The notes under the pieces: generated by a model
Told to the model about the DNA's origin: nothing
The model's input: only the letters and a program-made list of their open reading frames with translations
Databases searched by the model: none
Shown here: in pieces, positions 41,058 through 55,200 of the stretch
Numbering within the stretch: the stretch's first letter is position 1
Layout of the letters: each line of letters begins with the position of its first letter
Origin: Solanum dulcamara
Taxonomy: Eukaryota; Streptophyta; Magnoliopsida; Solanales; Solanaceae
Assembly (NCBI RefSeq): GCF_947179165.1
Contig: NC_077240.1
Span: forward strand, 255,501 to 319,500
Direction: 5' to 3'
Length of the DNA stretch: 64,000 nucleotides
Translations under genes and position numbers: made by a program

Positions 41058-44000
41058 ATGAGAGGGAACAAGTTTTGCTTTGATTTACGATACCTTCTCG
41101 TCGTGGCTGCTCTCGCCTTCATCTACATACAGGTTCTCAGATCTATCTTTCTTCAACTTTGTTAATAATCTTATACAACAACGACTATTATGTTTCCATC
41201 CTGAGCTCGTGGGATCAACTATATGAGGAAATCTAATGAGGGGTTTGGCTTTAAAGAAATTCAAAACGAGTGAATATCTTAACTATCCTAGGGATACAAC
41301 AATTTATATGTATAAAAAATTCACTGCTTTTACCCTATTTGTACTATGTAACATTTCCACCACTAGACATTCAATTGAAACCCCTTCTAACAAACAGAGT
41401 CTCTCTTTTAGGATTTTGGCCCGCAATTCCCTTTGGCAAAGAATTGAGATTCACATGTCCAAAACATCTTTGGAGGCTATGCAATTGAAAATTCTTATAG
41501 CTTGTAGGCGATGAAATGGAAAATTCCACCTTGTTATTGCAATAGATTTTGACGATACTGTGCCAACTTATGCACATAACTTACGTTACCATACTGTATT
41601 GGTTTGGTTTTAGCATCTCTTTTATCTCTTTATGACGTTTCCAATAAAAGCAAATATCAACATATGAATGTTAGCCACAAGGGGCTGGCCTAGCGATTGA
41701 GAAATTGCTGCGGCAAAATTGGGAACCAAGGTTGGAATCCCAACAGAGGAAAAAGTGCAGAAATTCCTATCATCTGCCTAAGCTTGGTGGACGGAATTAC
41801 TCGATATTTGTGTTGCTAGGAGGTAGTAAGTACCCGGTGGATTAGTCGAGGTTCACACATGGTAGCCTAGATACCGCAATTATAAAGAGAAAAGTTTATA
41901 TTGCTTAGGTAATGCCATAGCTTATCCACTACCCCAAGCAATCCTTTCTTTGCACGATTAGCTTGTTTCATCTTTACTTTGGCATATGGGGTTACTTGGT
42001 TCTGTTGACATAGGTGTTATGAGGAGAAATTACCTTCTCTCTTCTTTTTCTTCTTTCTGGATTAGTCTTTGCTTAATGGTGAATAGGTATGTTTTAAGTG
42101 GTTGCTTTTGCTACATTGCTCAGATGCGGCTTTTCGCGACACAGTCAGAATATTCAGACCGCCTTGCTGTTGCAGTGAGTATCTAGGCTCCTCTAGTCAT
42201 CCTCCCTAAATGGAATCTAAATACCATAGACATATTTCCTACGTTCTACCATTTATGTATTTATAATTCATGTCACGTATTATGAACATAATGTTTCTAA
42301 AAGCTTCATTTTTTGATCAAGCACTTCTAAAAGCTTCATATGCTCCATTTGAAGGTAACCTTCAACAGTTGAATGTCATTCCGAAAATCCTCTCTTTTCT
42401 TCTCAACAGGAGATTGCTTAGTCTTCTTTTGCATTTTCTTAGCAGCACACAACTGCATCCTACGTCAATGATGTAGCTAAAGAAAGAAGAAAATAACTTT
42501 TAATTGCTAATAATGTGTACAAATCATGTGAATGACACAGATTGAAGCAGAAAATCATTGTACAAGTCAGACCAGGTTGCTTATTGACAAGATTAGCCAG
42601 CAGCAAGGAAGAGTAGTGGCTCTTGAAGGTGCACTGTGTTCTCCGGTGTAATCTTTTCTTTCTTTTTTGTCCTCTTTCCAACAATGTGAGAAGTGGATTT
42701 ATTTCCTTCATTCGTAATCCTCCATTCGACAAATGGAGCTATTGGAAATCTTCTATCTTGAAAATTTTATGCAAGTTTTCGTCCTATTGTATATGAGTGT
42801 GGTGAAAAAAATGGTGTAGATCTGGTTTCTTTTAAAAAAGTTACTGTTTTTGTGTGGTATGTTGCGAGATATCTTCCTGTATGAGCAATGAGGATATGAC
42901 CTTGATGCAATGCGGAAACCAAAAGAAGCACTTATCGAAGAACAAGAAAGTAAAAGATAAATAGACACAATTATGGAATTAATTGACAATTATGGTTCTG
43001 AGATAACCAAAACCTTCGATTGATGAAACCTCTAAGATGAACCTCAAAGGAGTTGAATTCACCTTGCAACTCACCTCTCAAACAAAGGTTCAACAAAAGC
43101 TTCACCAAGCTCTCAAATGTCTCAAAGAGAAGAAAACCAATATTCATCAAAATCTAAGTCTATTGAGCTAGTCTCAGCTATTTATAGTTTAGGCTAATTA
43201 TTACAAAAATGCCTAAAAGTGACATCCCCCGGAAATTGCGAAAATAGCCAATCGTGACTTGCGGTGGACATGCGGCCATATATGGCAACTTACGGCTCCG
43301 CATGTTGCTCCGTTGGTTGATGCTTAGTCAGGCCTGAATCTGGGCAGTGTCCAGTTTTGAGATACAGCCCAAGGTACGGGCCGTAAGTTGATTCTGCGGC
43401 ATGTATGTCGCTTCTGTCCCTGCCGCATCTGGCTGTTCTTGACTTATGGTTGAGATACGGCCCGTATGTTGCTCCGTATGTTGGGTCATCATTCCCTCCT
43501 ATTTTGTCCTCCAAGGCTATCTTAATGACATGAAATCACTGAGATGGCATCAAAGTATGCTCAAGCACCTCCATCTTCATGAATAGTCCCTGTAATGCTT
43601 GGAGATCTCAAGCTTGACTCCTTGTAAATGGCCTTGATGCAACTTGGCTTTCATCAGACCTGTTCAGTTTCTTCATGTTTCTCTTTCAATGCATTTTTCC
43701 TTATTCTTTCTGTGATAGTGTAGATCTCAAATAATAAGATTTGTTTTTTGCATTAATCCAAAAATAAAACAATCTGGTAGTGGCTGTCAGAAACTGAAAT
43801 GCTATTTAACTTTTTGAAGGGTAACGGGTAGTTGTACTTTCCTTATCTTCATCTTTCTACATTTTCAGAACAAATGAAGCGTCAGGACCAGGAGTGCCGA
43901 CAATTGAGGGCTCTTGTTCAGGATCTTGAAAGTAAGTTCATAAACTCCTTTTTCTTCTTTCAGCTTTTTGTCAAAAAGCCACTGATTTTAGTCTCAGTAA

Positions 44001-46235
44001 TATGAAAGGTACGCCTGTAAAAAATTATACCCGTTGTACGTGATAAATAAAGATCTGTTAATGTCAATGTGTCAGTACATATCATTGAGTTATTAATATT
44101 GTGGGCTCTAAATTCTAATTCTAGTTTACTCATGCCTACAAGTAAATCGTTATCTTATCAATAAATAAATAAATGTATACTCAGCCTACAAATATTTGAA
44201 CTTATTTATATATTTGATGTTGTTAATTTATCTGTTACAGGTAAGGGCATAAAAAAGTTAACCGGAAATGTGCAGGTTTAGATACATTCTCACATCTTCA
44301 GTCATACATTTGTTACCACCATCTGTTGACCTCAATTCTGTCAAATATTTGTTCATCAACTAATTACTATATTTACTAGATGCCAGTGGCTGCTGTAGTT
44401 GTTATGGCTTGCAGTCGTGCTGACTACCTGGAGAAGACTATTAAATCCATCTTAAAGTATGCTTTCTATCAAAGTAATTTTATCCGCTTCTTATTACATA
44501 CTAGATTCCTCAGTTGATAAGCCCGGTATTTCCATTGTTGTCATCAGATACCAAACATCTGTTGCATCAAAATATCCTCTTTTCATATCCCAGGTACCCA
44601 TTTATTTTTCCTCTATAGTCTTCTATTATATGCTTGTCTTCTTTGTCTTGCTGACCTACTTTTCGTTCTACCTTCCTTTGGCAGGATGGATCAAATCCTG
44701 ATGTTAGAAAGCTTGCTTTGAGCTATGATCAGCTGAAGTATATGCAGGTACTTTTCCCTACCGCTTGAGAAAGGGAAAATGGGATTTATTTGGGGGATAT
44801 CTATCTGTGAAATTCAAATCAGGCAGGTCCTTACTTGGAGAAAAAGTATAGACTTAAGAATATGAACTCATTTTTGCCAGACTTGTTTTTACTTGCAATG
44901 CTCAATCATCATCATTCCAATAGCAAGATCGTGTACAGGTGAAACAAGTTGGTAGAACTCTCTCTCTCTCTCACACAAATATATTTATATTTATATATGT
45001 ATATGTATATATATATATTATATATATATTTTAGTATGATGGACAACTCACAAATCATGACTTAATAGTGAATGATTGTATATATTAATGTAACTATATA
45101 GTGTTGTAAATGAGTGTAATTATAGAGATTTGTTGTAGTAATCATAGAGAATAAATATTGGGATATAATAGTAGATTTAGAGGGATTTGAATGGCATATT
45201 TAGAGGAATATATGGGCGTAATGAGTACTAAAATGCAGTAATTTCAAATACATCTTTAAAAGGGTGACAAGAAACACCAAATGAAGAGTGCATTTTAATG
45301 TTTATAATTAATTTCTTTTAAGCAACCAACTATAAATTTTGAACTTTGGTTAGTAGTTAGCAAACTTCCAATAAAGTCACAAATGACTAATTTGAGCCCA
45401 AATAAAATACACACTTAGGACAATAATTTTTTTATAGAAAATTAAATTAAAGAAGACTAATAGAGAGAAAACACAAAAAATAAACATAGAAGGAAAAAAT
45501 ACAACATATGCATCTTCTTAAGACTTTAATCATAAGAATATATAAATGAAAAAAAGAAATACAAAATCGGTACATAATTTTTCGAGTTCTTGTGGACACC
45601 GTCTCCCATAACCAATCAAAATTCAAGAGCCTTCTTCCTCAAGTCAAATAAAGCATGAATCAAGTAGTACAATAATGATATAAGCACTTCACTACTTTAA
45701 CTATAGAATGAAAAGAATAACCTTGGGTGTGGATCTCATGAAACAAAAGATGAATTTATATAGATAAAAATGGAGGAATACCAAAAGATATCTTAAAGTT
45801 TTAAATTAAATATTTGAAGATTATGAATATGAAAAGCATGAGAGTTATGGATATTAAGAGTAGCAATAAGTTATGGAGGTGAATATATAAAGCAAATAAA
45901 GGAGAAAAATAATAAATAAATGGAGGTGAGAAAAAGATACGTGCAAATAATAATTAAGTGAAATGTCACTAATGGTGGAATTTCAAAGGGCCAAAATAGA
46001 TAAAGAGGTTGAGCTTTAAGAATATATGCAATTGAACCTCCATTAAAATCTGGAAGAGTAAACAATCCTCCGCATTTAAGCAAAATATAATGCAATAAGT
46101 TTGAGCACATGAACTCCCCATTTACTCGTTGTAGTAACTGAAATATCACTAATATTTAACATGTAATTAACTAAATATTTAGATTTAGTGTAGGGGTAAA
46201 ATGGTAATCCAACTTTGCACTTTGAAGCTTCCCAC

Positions 46236-46275
<40 letters not shown>

Positions 46276-49200
46276 TTCCTTCTCTCTCTTCGTTTGAAGT
46301 TGCCATACTTCTGTTTTATATATAAATTCATCTACTGCTCTATAAGGTTCATAGTTTTATAGCATATCAATTGGCTAAAATTTGTTCTGATAAAAGCTTT
46401 TCTTTGCATAGGAGATTAATCTAGCTGCTTTATTTTATCTTTTAGTTTTAGGTAGCTGCAGTTACTTTAGTCTGTATATTTAATCTTTTGCTGATTAGCT
46501 GATAACAGTTCTGTCCTCACATTGTCAAGTGTAGTTGCAACAATAGCTTTTGTTTAATCTTGGTATCAAACTCTTCTTGGCACTTTTTTCTTGACTGTTC
46601 TTAATAAAAGACCTTTTTGATTCTTTATCGACAGCACTTGGATTTTGAACCTGTCCATACTGAAAGACCAGGGGAACTGGTTGCATACTACAAGATTGCA
46701 CGTAAGGATTTTTTTTTGCTTTTTCTCCTGCATCTTTTTCCTTTGCTCATTTTTATTTCATCAAGTGTTAGTCTTGCATTAGCCATTGGACCACTCTTCC
46801 TTAGGTCATTACAAGTGGGCATTGGATCAGCTGTTTCACAAGCATAATTTTAGCCGTGTTATCATACTTGAAGGTACTGCTGATCTCTTAATCACTATGT
46901 TGCATATTCTCTGCACTTTTTTCTTCTTACAATATCTGTGCCTCTGACATGCAGATGATATGGAAATTGCCGCTGATTTTTTTGACTATTTTGAGGCTGG
47001 AGCTACTCTTCTTGACAGAGACAAGTAAGGCATTCTCAAAGGATCCAGATTTTCCATGCTTTACTTTCAAAGAATTGTTCACTTCATCCTTGTATCAGGA
47101 AAATCTATTTTTACCCCTCTTGTTGGCCAACTCTCCCCATTCAACCTTTTGGATCATTTTCTTTAAAGAAACAACACAATTGGATCAGATTCAGCAGCCA
47201 TCCAAGATCTCTTGCTCTCCCAGGAGCGTGAAAATCTGATGGTAGCAAGGGGGATAAATTTCCATTTTGATTATATAACATTCTTAGCAGAAGGACTAAA
47301 AACTTCTCCTTGCATAAACTGGTGGCCAAATATGCTAAGTGGGATAGTGAACCAACAAAAATGGGACTTGGCCTAAAACATGGGGATGCCACGTTGCAAA
47401 ATTCCTGTTCTGAATGTCCCAAGTATAACATTTTTTACATCCTTGTGGTGAACATCCCAGGTCGATTATGGCTATTTCTTCTTGGAATGACAATGGACAA
47501 AGGCAGTTCGTCCAAGATCCTTGTAAGTTATATCTTTCTTCCTTCTTTGTTCCTCCTTTGGGATTGGTAGTCGTGATTTTTCTTTTGATTAATTCAATAA
47601 AGAAATCTAAAGACACTGCTTAGAGCAGATGGTTTCTTGTTGAATGGTTATACTTCCATTTTGTTTCTGATTCCTTGGAAAAGCCTAAAACAGCAGCGGG
47701 GACTTGATGTTGTTGAAATTTGTTTTTAGTTACTGCAGTAGTTTTTAGCAAAACAAGTTGTTTAGTTTAAGATAATTTGAATTTTGAATTTTAGTTAAGT
47801 TGTTGAGATATTTTAGGTTATTTTAAATTTCAAATTATGCAGATGTATTTTATGTTGGTTAATTAAAGCCCCTCAATGCTTAATAAAATTATTGAAAGCA
47901 ATTGAAAGCTATTTCAATCCATTGAGAGTCATTTTAACCCTTGCCCCATCTTTTAAAAAAACCAACAGTGGTATCAAGAGCTTTATTGATCTTACAGGAT
48001 CTGTTAGTTCTTTCAAAGAAGAGTCATTTTAATCCCTTTTTTGCTGCTCCATCTTTTAAAAAAACCAACAGTGGTATCAAGAGCTTTATTGATCTTACGG
48101 GATCTGTAAGTTCTTCCAAAGAACTACCATACCATTTTTAACCCGTAAGGACTATCCTTTTAACCCGTCAAGGCTACTCATTTTAACTCGTTAGGGCTAC
48201 CATTTTCAACCCGTGCTTATTTTCAAAGCACAGAACTATTTTAAACAAATATTGATGTCAAGCAGCACTCTCTCTTTGAATGCCCAAAAAAGTTTCACGG
48301 AGAAAAACTATCAGGTTTGGTCAGTGAAAACGAAATCATATTTTTATAACCTATGTCATATGTGTTGTTGTGATGGAAGAAAAATACTTACAACAATACT
48401 TTGCAAATCCTACGATTGTCCAAATAAAAGCACTTCCAAAAGAAGCTCTACACAAGAAAATGTCTTGGAAGATGTTTTTGAAGCACAAAATCAAAAGAAG
48501 AAAAAGAAAGAAAAAAGAGAAAGATCAATATCCAAAAAATGTGTAAGTTAAAAAATAACCAAGAAAAATTCAGCTTCAACTGCTAGAGCAAAACTTGAGG
48601 AGGAGCAGTTTTTAAAATTGCAATAACTAAAGTATTTTAAATTTCAGATTATGCAGATGTATTTTATGTTGGATGTTTAAAGCCCCTCAGTGTTTGAGAA
48701 AATTATTGAAAGCTATTTCAATCGATTGAGATTCATTTCAACCCCTTTTTACTGCCCCATCAAAAACCAAGTTGCGTACTTTATTTTTGGTGTATTTCTG
48801 CAGTTTTTTCTTTATTCCTTTTCCATGACTGGTTCCTGGATTTGTCTGCCACATGCATCTCTTTCTGTGACTGGTTCCTGAATTCCTCTGGCATCGTCTT
48901 TCTCCTAGATCAACCCATATCCTTTGAATCATCAACTTGAGCTTGAATCATTTTTACTCATGCTAATCCAAGTGTCAGGATGAAGCACTGACTGCGAACT
49001 CTTTCTTTGTTTACAAAGCTGTCACCTCTTTATTGTGTTTGTCTAAAGATTCTCCACTCACTTAACGAAGTTGGATAAGATTGATAGTGTGAGAATAGAA
49101 TGAATATTAACTTCTCCTCTTTTCGTTCTGGTTACCAATGAAAAAGGGAAAAGTTGGAAAATTGGTTCATCGGAGTGTTTGATAAAGTTAAAAGAGATTA

Positions 49201-52200
49201 TCACTGAATGTGCATCAGGAAAATGCCAAATTACAAAAGGCATGACCGGTTAGCTCCGGTACAGAAGAGCAAAAAACACTTCAGCACTAGTACAAGTAGC
49301 CTAAGCTAAAGCTAAGGAGCTAACAAAATCTAAAAACATGTCGATGCTATTAACAGGTGGTAGAGAATTCCATCTGCACCTGTTGACTAATACTGAGTAA
49401 TTCGCAGAAGAAATACTGAACTTCATTCATCTTTGCCATTTTGTCCAAAGCCCATTTTCCTAAGCATGTTGAGAAGGAGACCCCAATTCAATTAGTCAAA
49501 TGCCTATTCTATATCGAGTTAGCATAATATGCCTGCTTCCTCGCTCTTGATTCTCCAATCCAAGACTTCATTAGCTATCAGGGATGCATCAGAGATCTGC
49601 CTACCCTTGACTAAGGCACTTCTTTTGCCCTGATATCAACTTGCCAATGACCTTTTCGAGTCTTTCAAACGAAGTCTTTGCAGTTAGCTTGTAGATGCCC
49701 CCCCTATCAAACTGATAGGTCGATAATCCCTTAATTCAATTGCACCTTTCTTTTGTGGATAAGGGTAACGAAGGCAGTGTTACAAGATTTAACCATATGG
49801 CAATTAAGATGAAAGTAATTGAGGGAACCCATGATGTCTGGTTTGATGAAATCCCATATCTTTTGGTAAAAAACTATGGTGAAGCCATCCGTCCCTGGAG
49901 CTTTTTCAGGGGCGGGGCACATGATTTTAGGGCTGAAAACCTCTCTGCTTCTTCAAAAGGGACTTCAAGGTCTGAACTTTCTTGACCTGTTAAAGATGGA
50001 AGACCAGGAAAGTCAACTGGAGGTCTCCAAGGTTCACCCTCAATATAAAGATTCTGATAGTAGTCTAGGATTGGCTGTTTGATCTGCTCCTTATCATCTA
50101 CCATATTCCCTTCCACCTTGAGTCATTGGAATTGTCAATACTGTTGTTCCCAAAACTACTAAAAGTATGATGGACTGCTGGAAAGAGATTGGTAGAAGAG
50201 AGCCAGAAGAGGACTGGTGGGAATAGATCCCGGCAAGCATCTGGTGGACATTGTGGAAGGAAAGAAATGCAAGAGGCTTTGAAGACAAAAACAACAACAT
50301 TCAAAAAATCAGAATGAATTGCCTTAGTCTTCTATATTTTTGGTGTAAACAGGATATGGTGGGGGATATAGAACTTTTTGTTGATTTTATAGGGAAATTG
50401 TAAAGCTCCATAGATTAGTTCTTATGGCCTTCATTTTTTTACCCTATGGGATGTAAGTGCTCACTCTTATCATTGTTTAGATGATGGAGTTTTGTGAATA
50501 TACCGTTACCTGTTCCTCAAAAGTTCTCTGAGAGTATTTTGTGTTTTTGTTTCTCTCCTTGAGCCATAGACATCTGGAATTCTATCTCCAAGAAATCTCT
50601 TCTGCTAGAGCAAGATGCTGAAGTTCTAGTTTCAAGTTGAAAGAATTTAACTTTTGTTCAGGGGGCACTCTGATATCAATTTGATCAAGCAGCGCTAAAT
50701 TTTCAAGTGCTTTGCTGCTTCTGTTTTCCAATTTGCCATATACCTCTTTGTTCCATGTTGTGATGTCCTTCTTTAGGCATCTTTGTTTTTGGACAAGAAT
50801 GAAGTCTGGAGAGCCTGAGATAGTGTAGGATTGGCACCATTTCTTGATCATGTCCACAAAGCCCTCTGTCTGTAGCCAAAGATTGTCAAATTTGAAATAA
50901 GATGGGGTGAACCCAATCTCACCACTTTCCAAAACAATTGGTTTGTGGTCTGATATAACTTTAGGCATTGCAAACTGTTTAACTTCCTTGAAGGCATCAT
51001 TCCACTCAGTTGAGATCAGAAATCTATCAATCATGGAAGCTTGAATAGTTGAATGGTGTTTTCTCCTCTTGACCATGTATACTGTGCACCATTGAGAGGA
51101 GGGTCTATCAATTCCAGTCTATTATTAAATCGTCAAACATTGTCAAGGCCCTGGATCTTCTATTACAGTTGAATTTCTCATTTTCATATCTGCAAGCTTT
51201 GAAGTTCCATTTGAAATCATCAATGACACTTTCAAACCTACTGGTAATAGAGTAAATTCCAAGTTGTGTATCTACACTACTCCATACCCTTTTGTCCCAC
51301 ATAATTGCAGTCCCTCCCCTTGTTCCATTTGCTTTGAGTTCTGCCCATGATACCCATCTGTTGTCCCATCATTACCTGGCTAAGGAGATGTTCCAATCCT
51401 CAATCTTTGTTTCATGTAAACAAGTGATAATGTCAACCTTCCATTTTCTGACTACAAAAGCTATTGTGCCTCTCTTATTTCCATCATTGATACACTGCAC
51501 ATTCCAGCTTAGAGCTTTGACTTTCGTCTGGATTGGGAGTGGTAGGACCTGCCCATAATCTTCCTGTCACTGCCACTGCCACTGCCACTGCCACTGCCAC
51601 TGCCACTGCCACTGCCACTGCCATCTTGAGGTCTCCAAGCCAGCTTTTTGAGTTTTAGTTCACCCTTTTTCTTCCCTCTAGAAGGGCTCTTAGATGTCGA
51701 TGCTTGTAGTTGCTGAAGCATCATTTAAGTTTTCCTTCTTTCCTCCATTCTTAAGATTATGCCCAGGATGTCATGCTCAAAATCAGTTGCACTAATCCAA
51801 AAACCTTACAGGCTTTACCATCGCAATTTTTGTCCACCTTGATGTTTCTACCACTATACGTTTATCAATTGTTTGCATGCAAAGATCTTTTCGATCATGC
51901 CAAGGGAGAGGAAGAAAATCATTGAAGGACTGGGTAGAGAAGGCTGATTCAGATTCACTGCCCAGAGATGCTTTCGAAAGGAGAGATGAGTGCACATTGA
52001 GTGGCTCACCTTCGTCGTCTGCTTCTTGGTGTAATTCGTTCCCTATTTCTTTTGCCCAGTTTGACGATGCCTGGATTTCCTCTGAGAGAGGCTCAAAGAA
52101 GTTTTTAATTTCAGGCGGATACCTTTGAATGCATGGGTCATTTTTATTCCATCTCCTTCCAGCTATTTGCTCTAGTGGTTTTGTTGGGCCATTTGTAATT

Positions 52201-55200
52201 TTTCCACTGATATGATCCCCTAGAGTAATATCCCTCATTAAGGCCCACCTTGCCTTTACCTCTATTAGGTCGGGTTTGGGTTTTAAAAAGCTGAATATTA
52301 GAAGTCAACTTTTTATCTAAGTGCTGGCCCTTTTGTTGGCCCACCTTGGTTCATCGGAGTTGTAACAGGGAAGTTTTACTGCAAAATGAGTAGCCTAATC
52401 CAGATTGTACTGGTGTTTACCCTCGGAACAAGTTTTATGAGAAATTGGAAATGGAAACAAGAAAGGGAAATATATTTTAAAAAAAGTTCATCTTGAATTG
52501 ATAAGATCCAATCATTTCTCTATGTATATCAAGCATCCGTAATTGACCTGTTCTTTTAGTACAAACACAAATATTTTATGTCTAAGATTGTCATAAGAGA
52601 AATCCACATTTCTCTTTTCGGGACTACATAGTCCTTTCTAGGACTGCGGGCTTCAATTGAATCTTTTGGACTGTCAAAGAAAAAAGAAAAAAACAATTTT
52701 GTTTTACCCATTCATGTCATTGTTGAGCTGTTCAAAAGTGTATCGTCCATGGAGATTAATCCTATTGATATTATTTGAGTGTTTTTTTAGCAAAGTAAAT
52801 AGCAGTTCGCTTTTCTAATCATACTGAAATGCTTTGTATCTTACACTGCAGATGCTCTTTACCGCTCAGACTTTTTTCCTGGTCTTGGATGGATGCTTTC
52901 AAAATCAACTTGGTCCGAACTATCTCCAAAGTGGCCAAAGGCATATCCTTTCCAACTGATGTGCTTATTTCTTGCCTAAATTAATTGCCTTTGGAACCTT
53001 CAAATTTTCTTTTCTTTGACCTTACTTTTACTTACTGGGATGACTGGCTAAGGCTCAAAGAAAATCACAGAGGTCGACAATTTATTCGCCCAGAAGTTTG
53101 CAGAACTTACAATTTTGGTGAGCATGTATGTGTATAAAAATCCTCCTTTAAATCAGTGCTAGATGGCTTTGGCTCAGTAAATGTAGTTGAACTTGAATCT
53201 CTGTCTTCAATGGTGTGATATTGCTGTTCTTACTCATTTAGATACTTGTCAAGAGAAAAAATGTTTCTCATTCCTTCTAGAGCTGTTGTACCTTCTAAAA
53301 CAGATACTGATAACTATGGAAAATTTATCAACTTCCACAATCTTGACAAAGAAGTGGGGATTCCTATAGCCAACCCCAACTTCTTTGGAAGGCTTGAGCA
53401 AGATTTAGATAAAGCCAGGGAGTTGCAATGCAATAAATTCAAGGTTTTGAAATTGGCACTACTACAGGGAATACATTGACTATCTCTCAAGTCTAACCTG
53501 CTATATGTAGATGACACTTTTGATCGTTTTTGATCAAGTAAAAGTTTTCATTAGTAATAACAAGGTCAACTTGTCCACATACAAGTGCTCTACCAAAAGA
53601 GGAGAAACATACAAAATATGGTTCTCTCCAAAAGACACCCAATCCTCTATACTAAAAGGAACTATATGGGTGCATCAAAAGAAAATAAAGGATCGGAGAC
53701 TACTTCTCAGTTGAGCAAAGTTCATCTCCACCCCTTCAAAAGCTCTTCTATTCTCTCTTTCCAAATGACCCACATTAAAGCAAGAGGGTAATATTCCAAG
53801 CCTTGTGCCTTCTTCTCCTAGCTCCACTTTTCCAGCTGAACATCAACTCCTTTACGGATCTTGGCATTACCAAAGAAACTCCAAACCATCTAAGATATCC
53901 TCCAATAACTTCGTAGCTAATTTGCAATGTAATAAAATATGGTCCACGTCCTCACCCACCTCCTTACAACGGAAAACACCAGCTCAAGCAGACAACCTTT
54001 CGTCTCCTAACATTCTCGCACCAAAATCACCCCTCTAATAGCTAAAATCCTATTCAGTTTCCTTAGGAATCCAAACCGAGATACTTGAATTTGGCATTTT
54101 ATCTTCTGTGGAGCACAAGTGTTATATTTGAATTTGGCACTTCAAATTTTAGAAGCTCTTTCTGGCCTACACATTAACATGTTAAAGAGCATTATCTACC
54201 TTGTCAATGAAGTGCAAAATCTGGATTTGTTGGCTGGAATACGTTACTGTGTGAGATAGGTTCCTTCCCAACAATCCATCTCATATTTCCTTTGGTTGCT
54301 AAACACAGATCTGACAAAATTTGGAATGGAATGGTGGAGAAATTTGAAAAGAAGTTAGCTACATGGAAAATGCAGTACTTATCAATGGGTGGTAGGCTCA
54401 CACTCATCAACAACACCCTTGATTGATTCTTACAAACATAAATGTAACTATTCCCTATCCCCTCAAGGATTCAAAAGAAGCTGGACAGAATTAGAAGGAA
54501 CTTCCTGTGGAAAGCTAACATCACTACTCACAAGTTTCATCTGGTAAAATGGGAGAAAATAACACTGCCTAAATCACTGGGAGGCTCGGGCATCAGGAAC
54601 CTTACTCTTCACAACAGTTGTTTCCTCATGAAATGGGTATGGAGGTATGAAGAGGAGGATCAGCTAACCTGGAAAAGAGTGGTGAATGCCAAACATGGGA
54701 TACATGGTAACTGGTGCACAAAGGTCTCCAGGGCTCCACATGGGGTAGGCCTTTGGAAGAACATTACAAGCTTTGGGGCAAGTTCAGCCAGAACAACAGA
54801 TTTCAAGTTGGGAATCTGGCAAAAGTTAAATTTTGGAAAGATAGATGGTTAGGCTCTTCAACCTTGCAATCTGACTTCCCTAACATTTATCAAATTGCTT
54901 GAAGACCTGACTCTACAGTCTCTCAGGATATAGAAGCCAATTCTTGATATCCGATCTTCAGGGGGGATGTGAATTACTGGGAAATGGGTGAAATGCTTGG
55001 CTTCCTAGGCAGATTGGGTAACTGTATGGTCAGTGAGCAACTTTCATACATATTCATCTGGGGAACAAGTCCATATACTGTCAAGACAGGTGACCTACAC
55101 AACATCATTCAAAATGAAATGGTGGATGATTGGCCTTGGAAACTTATCTGGAGAACAAAACTGCCCCCTAAAGTCATCTGCCACAGTTGGACTGCTCTAA

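Noticed and set aside
43290..43514. 74-residue minus-strand ORF with repeated TYGPYL words
   Set aside because: The repeats reflect the CCGTA-type words of the presumed LTR-like block; no protein family matches.
52943..53031. Sequencing error in place of an AT-AC intron
   Set aside because: Both ends fit minor-spliceosome form and the frame and expected residues are restored exactly, which an error would not explain.
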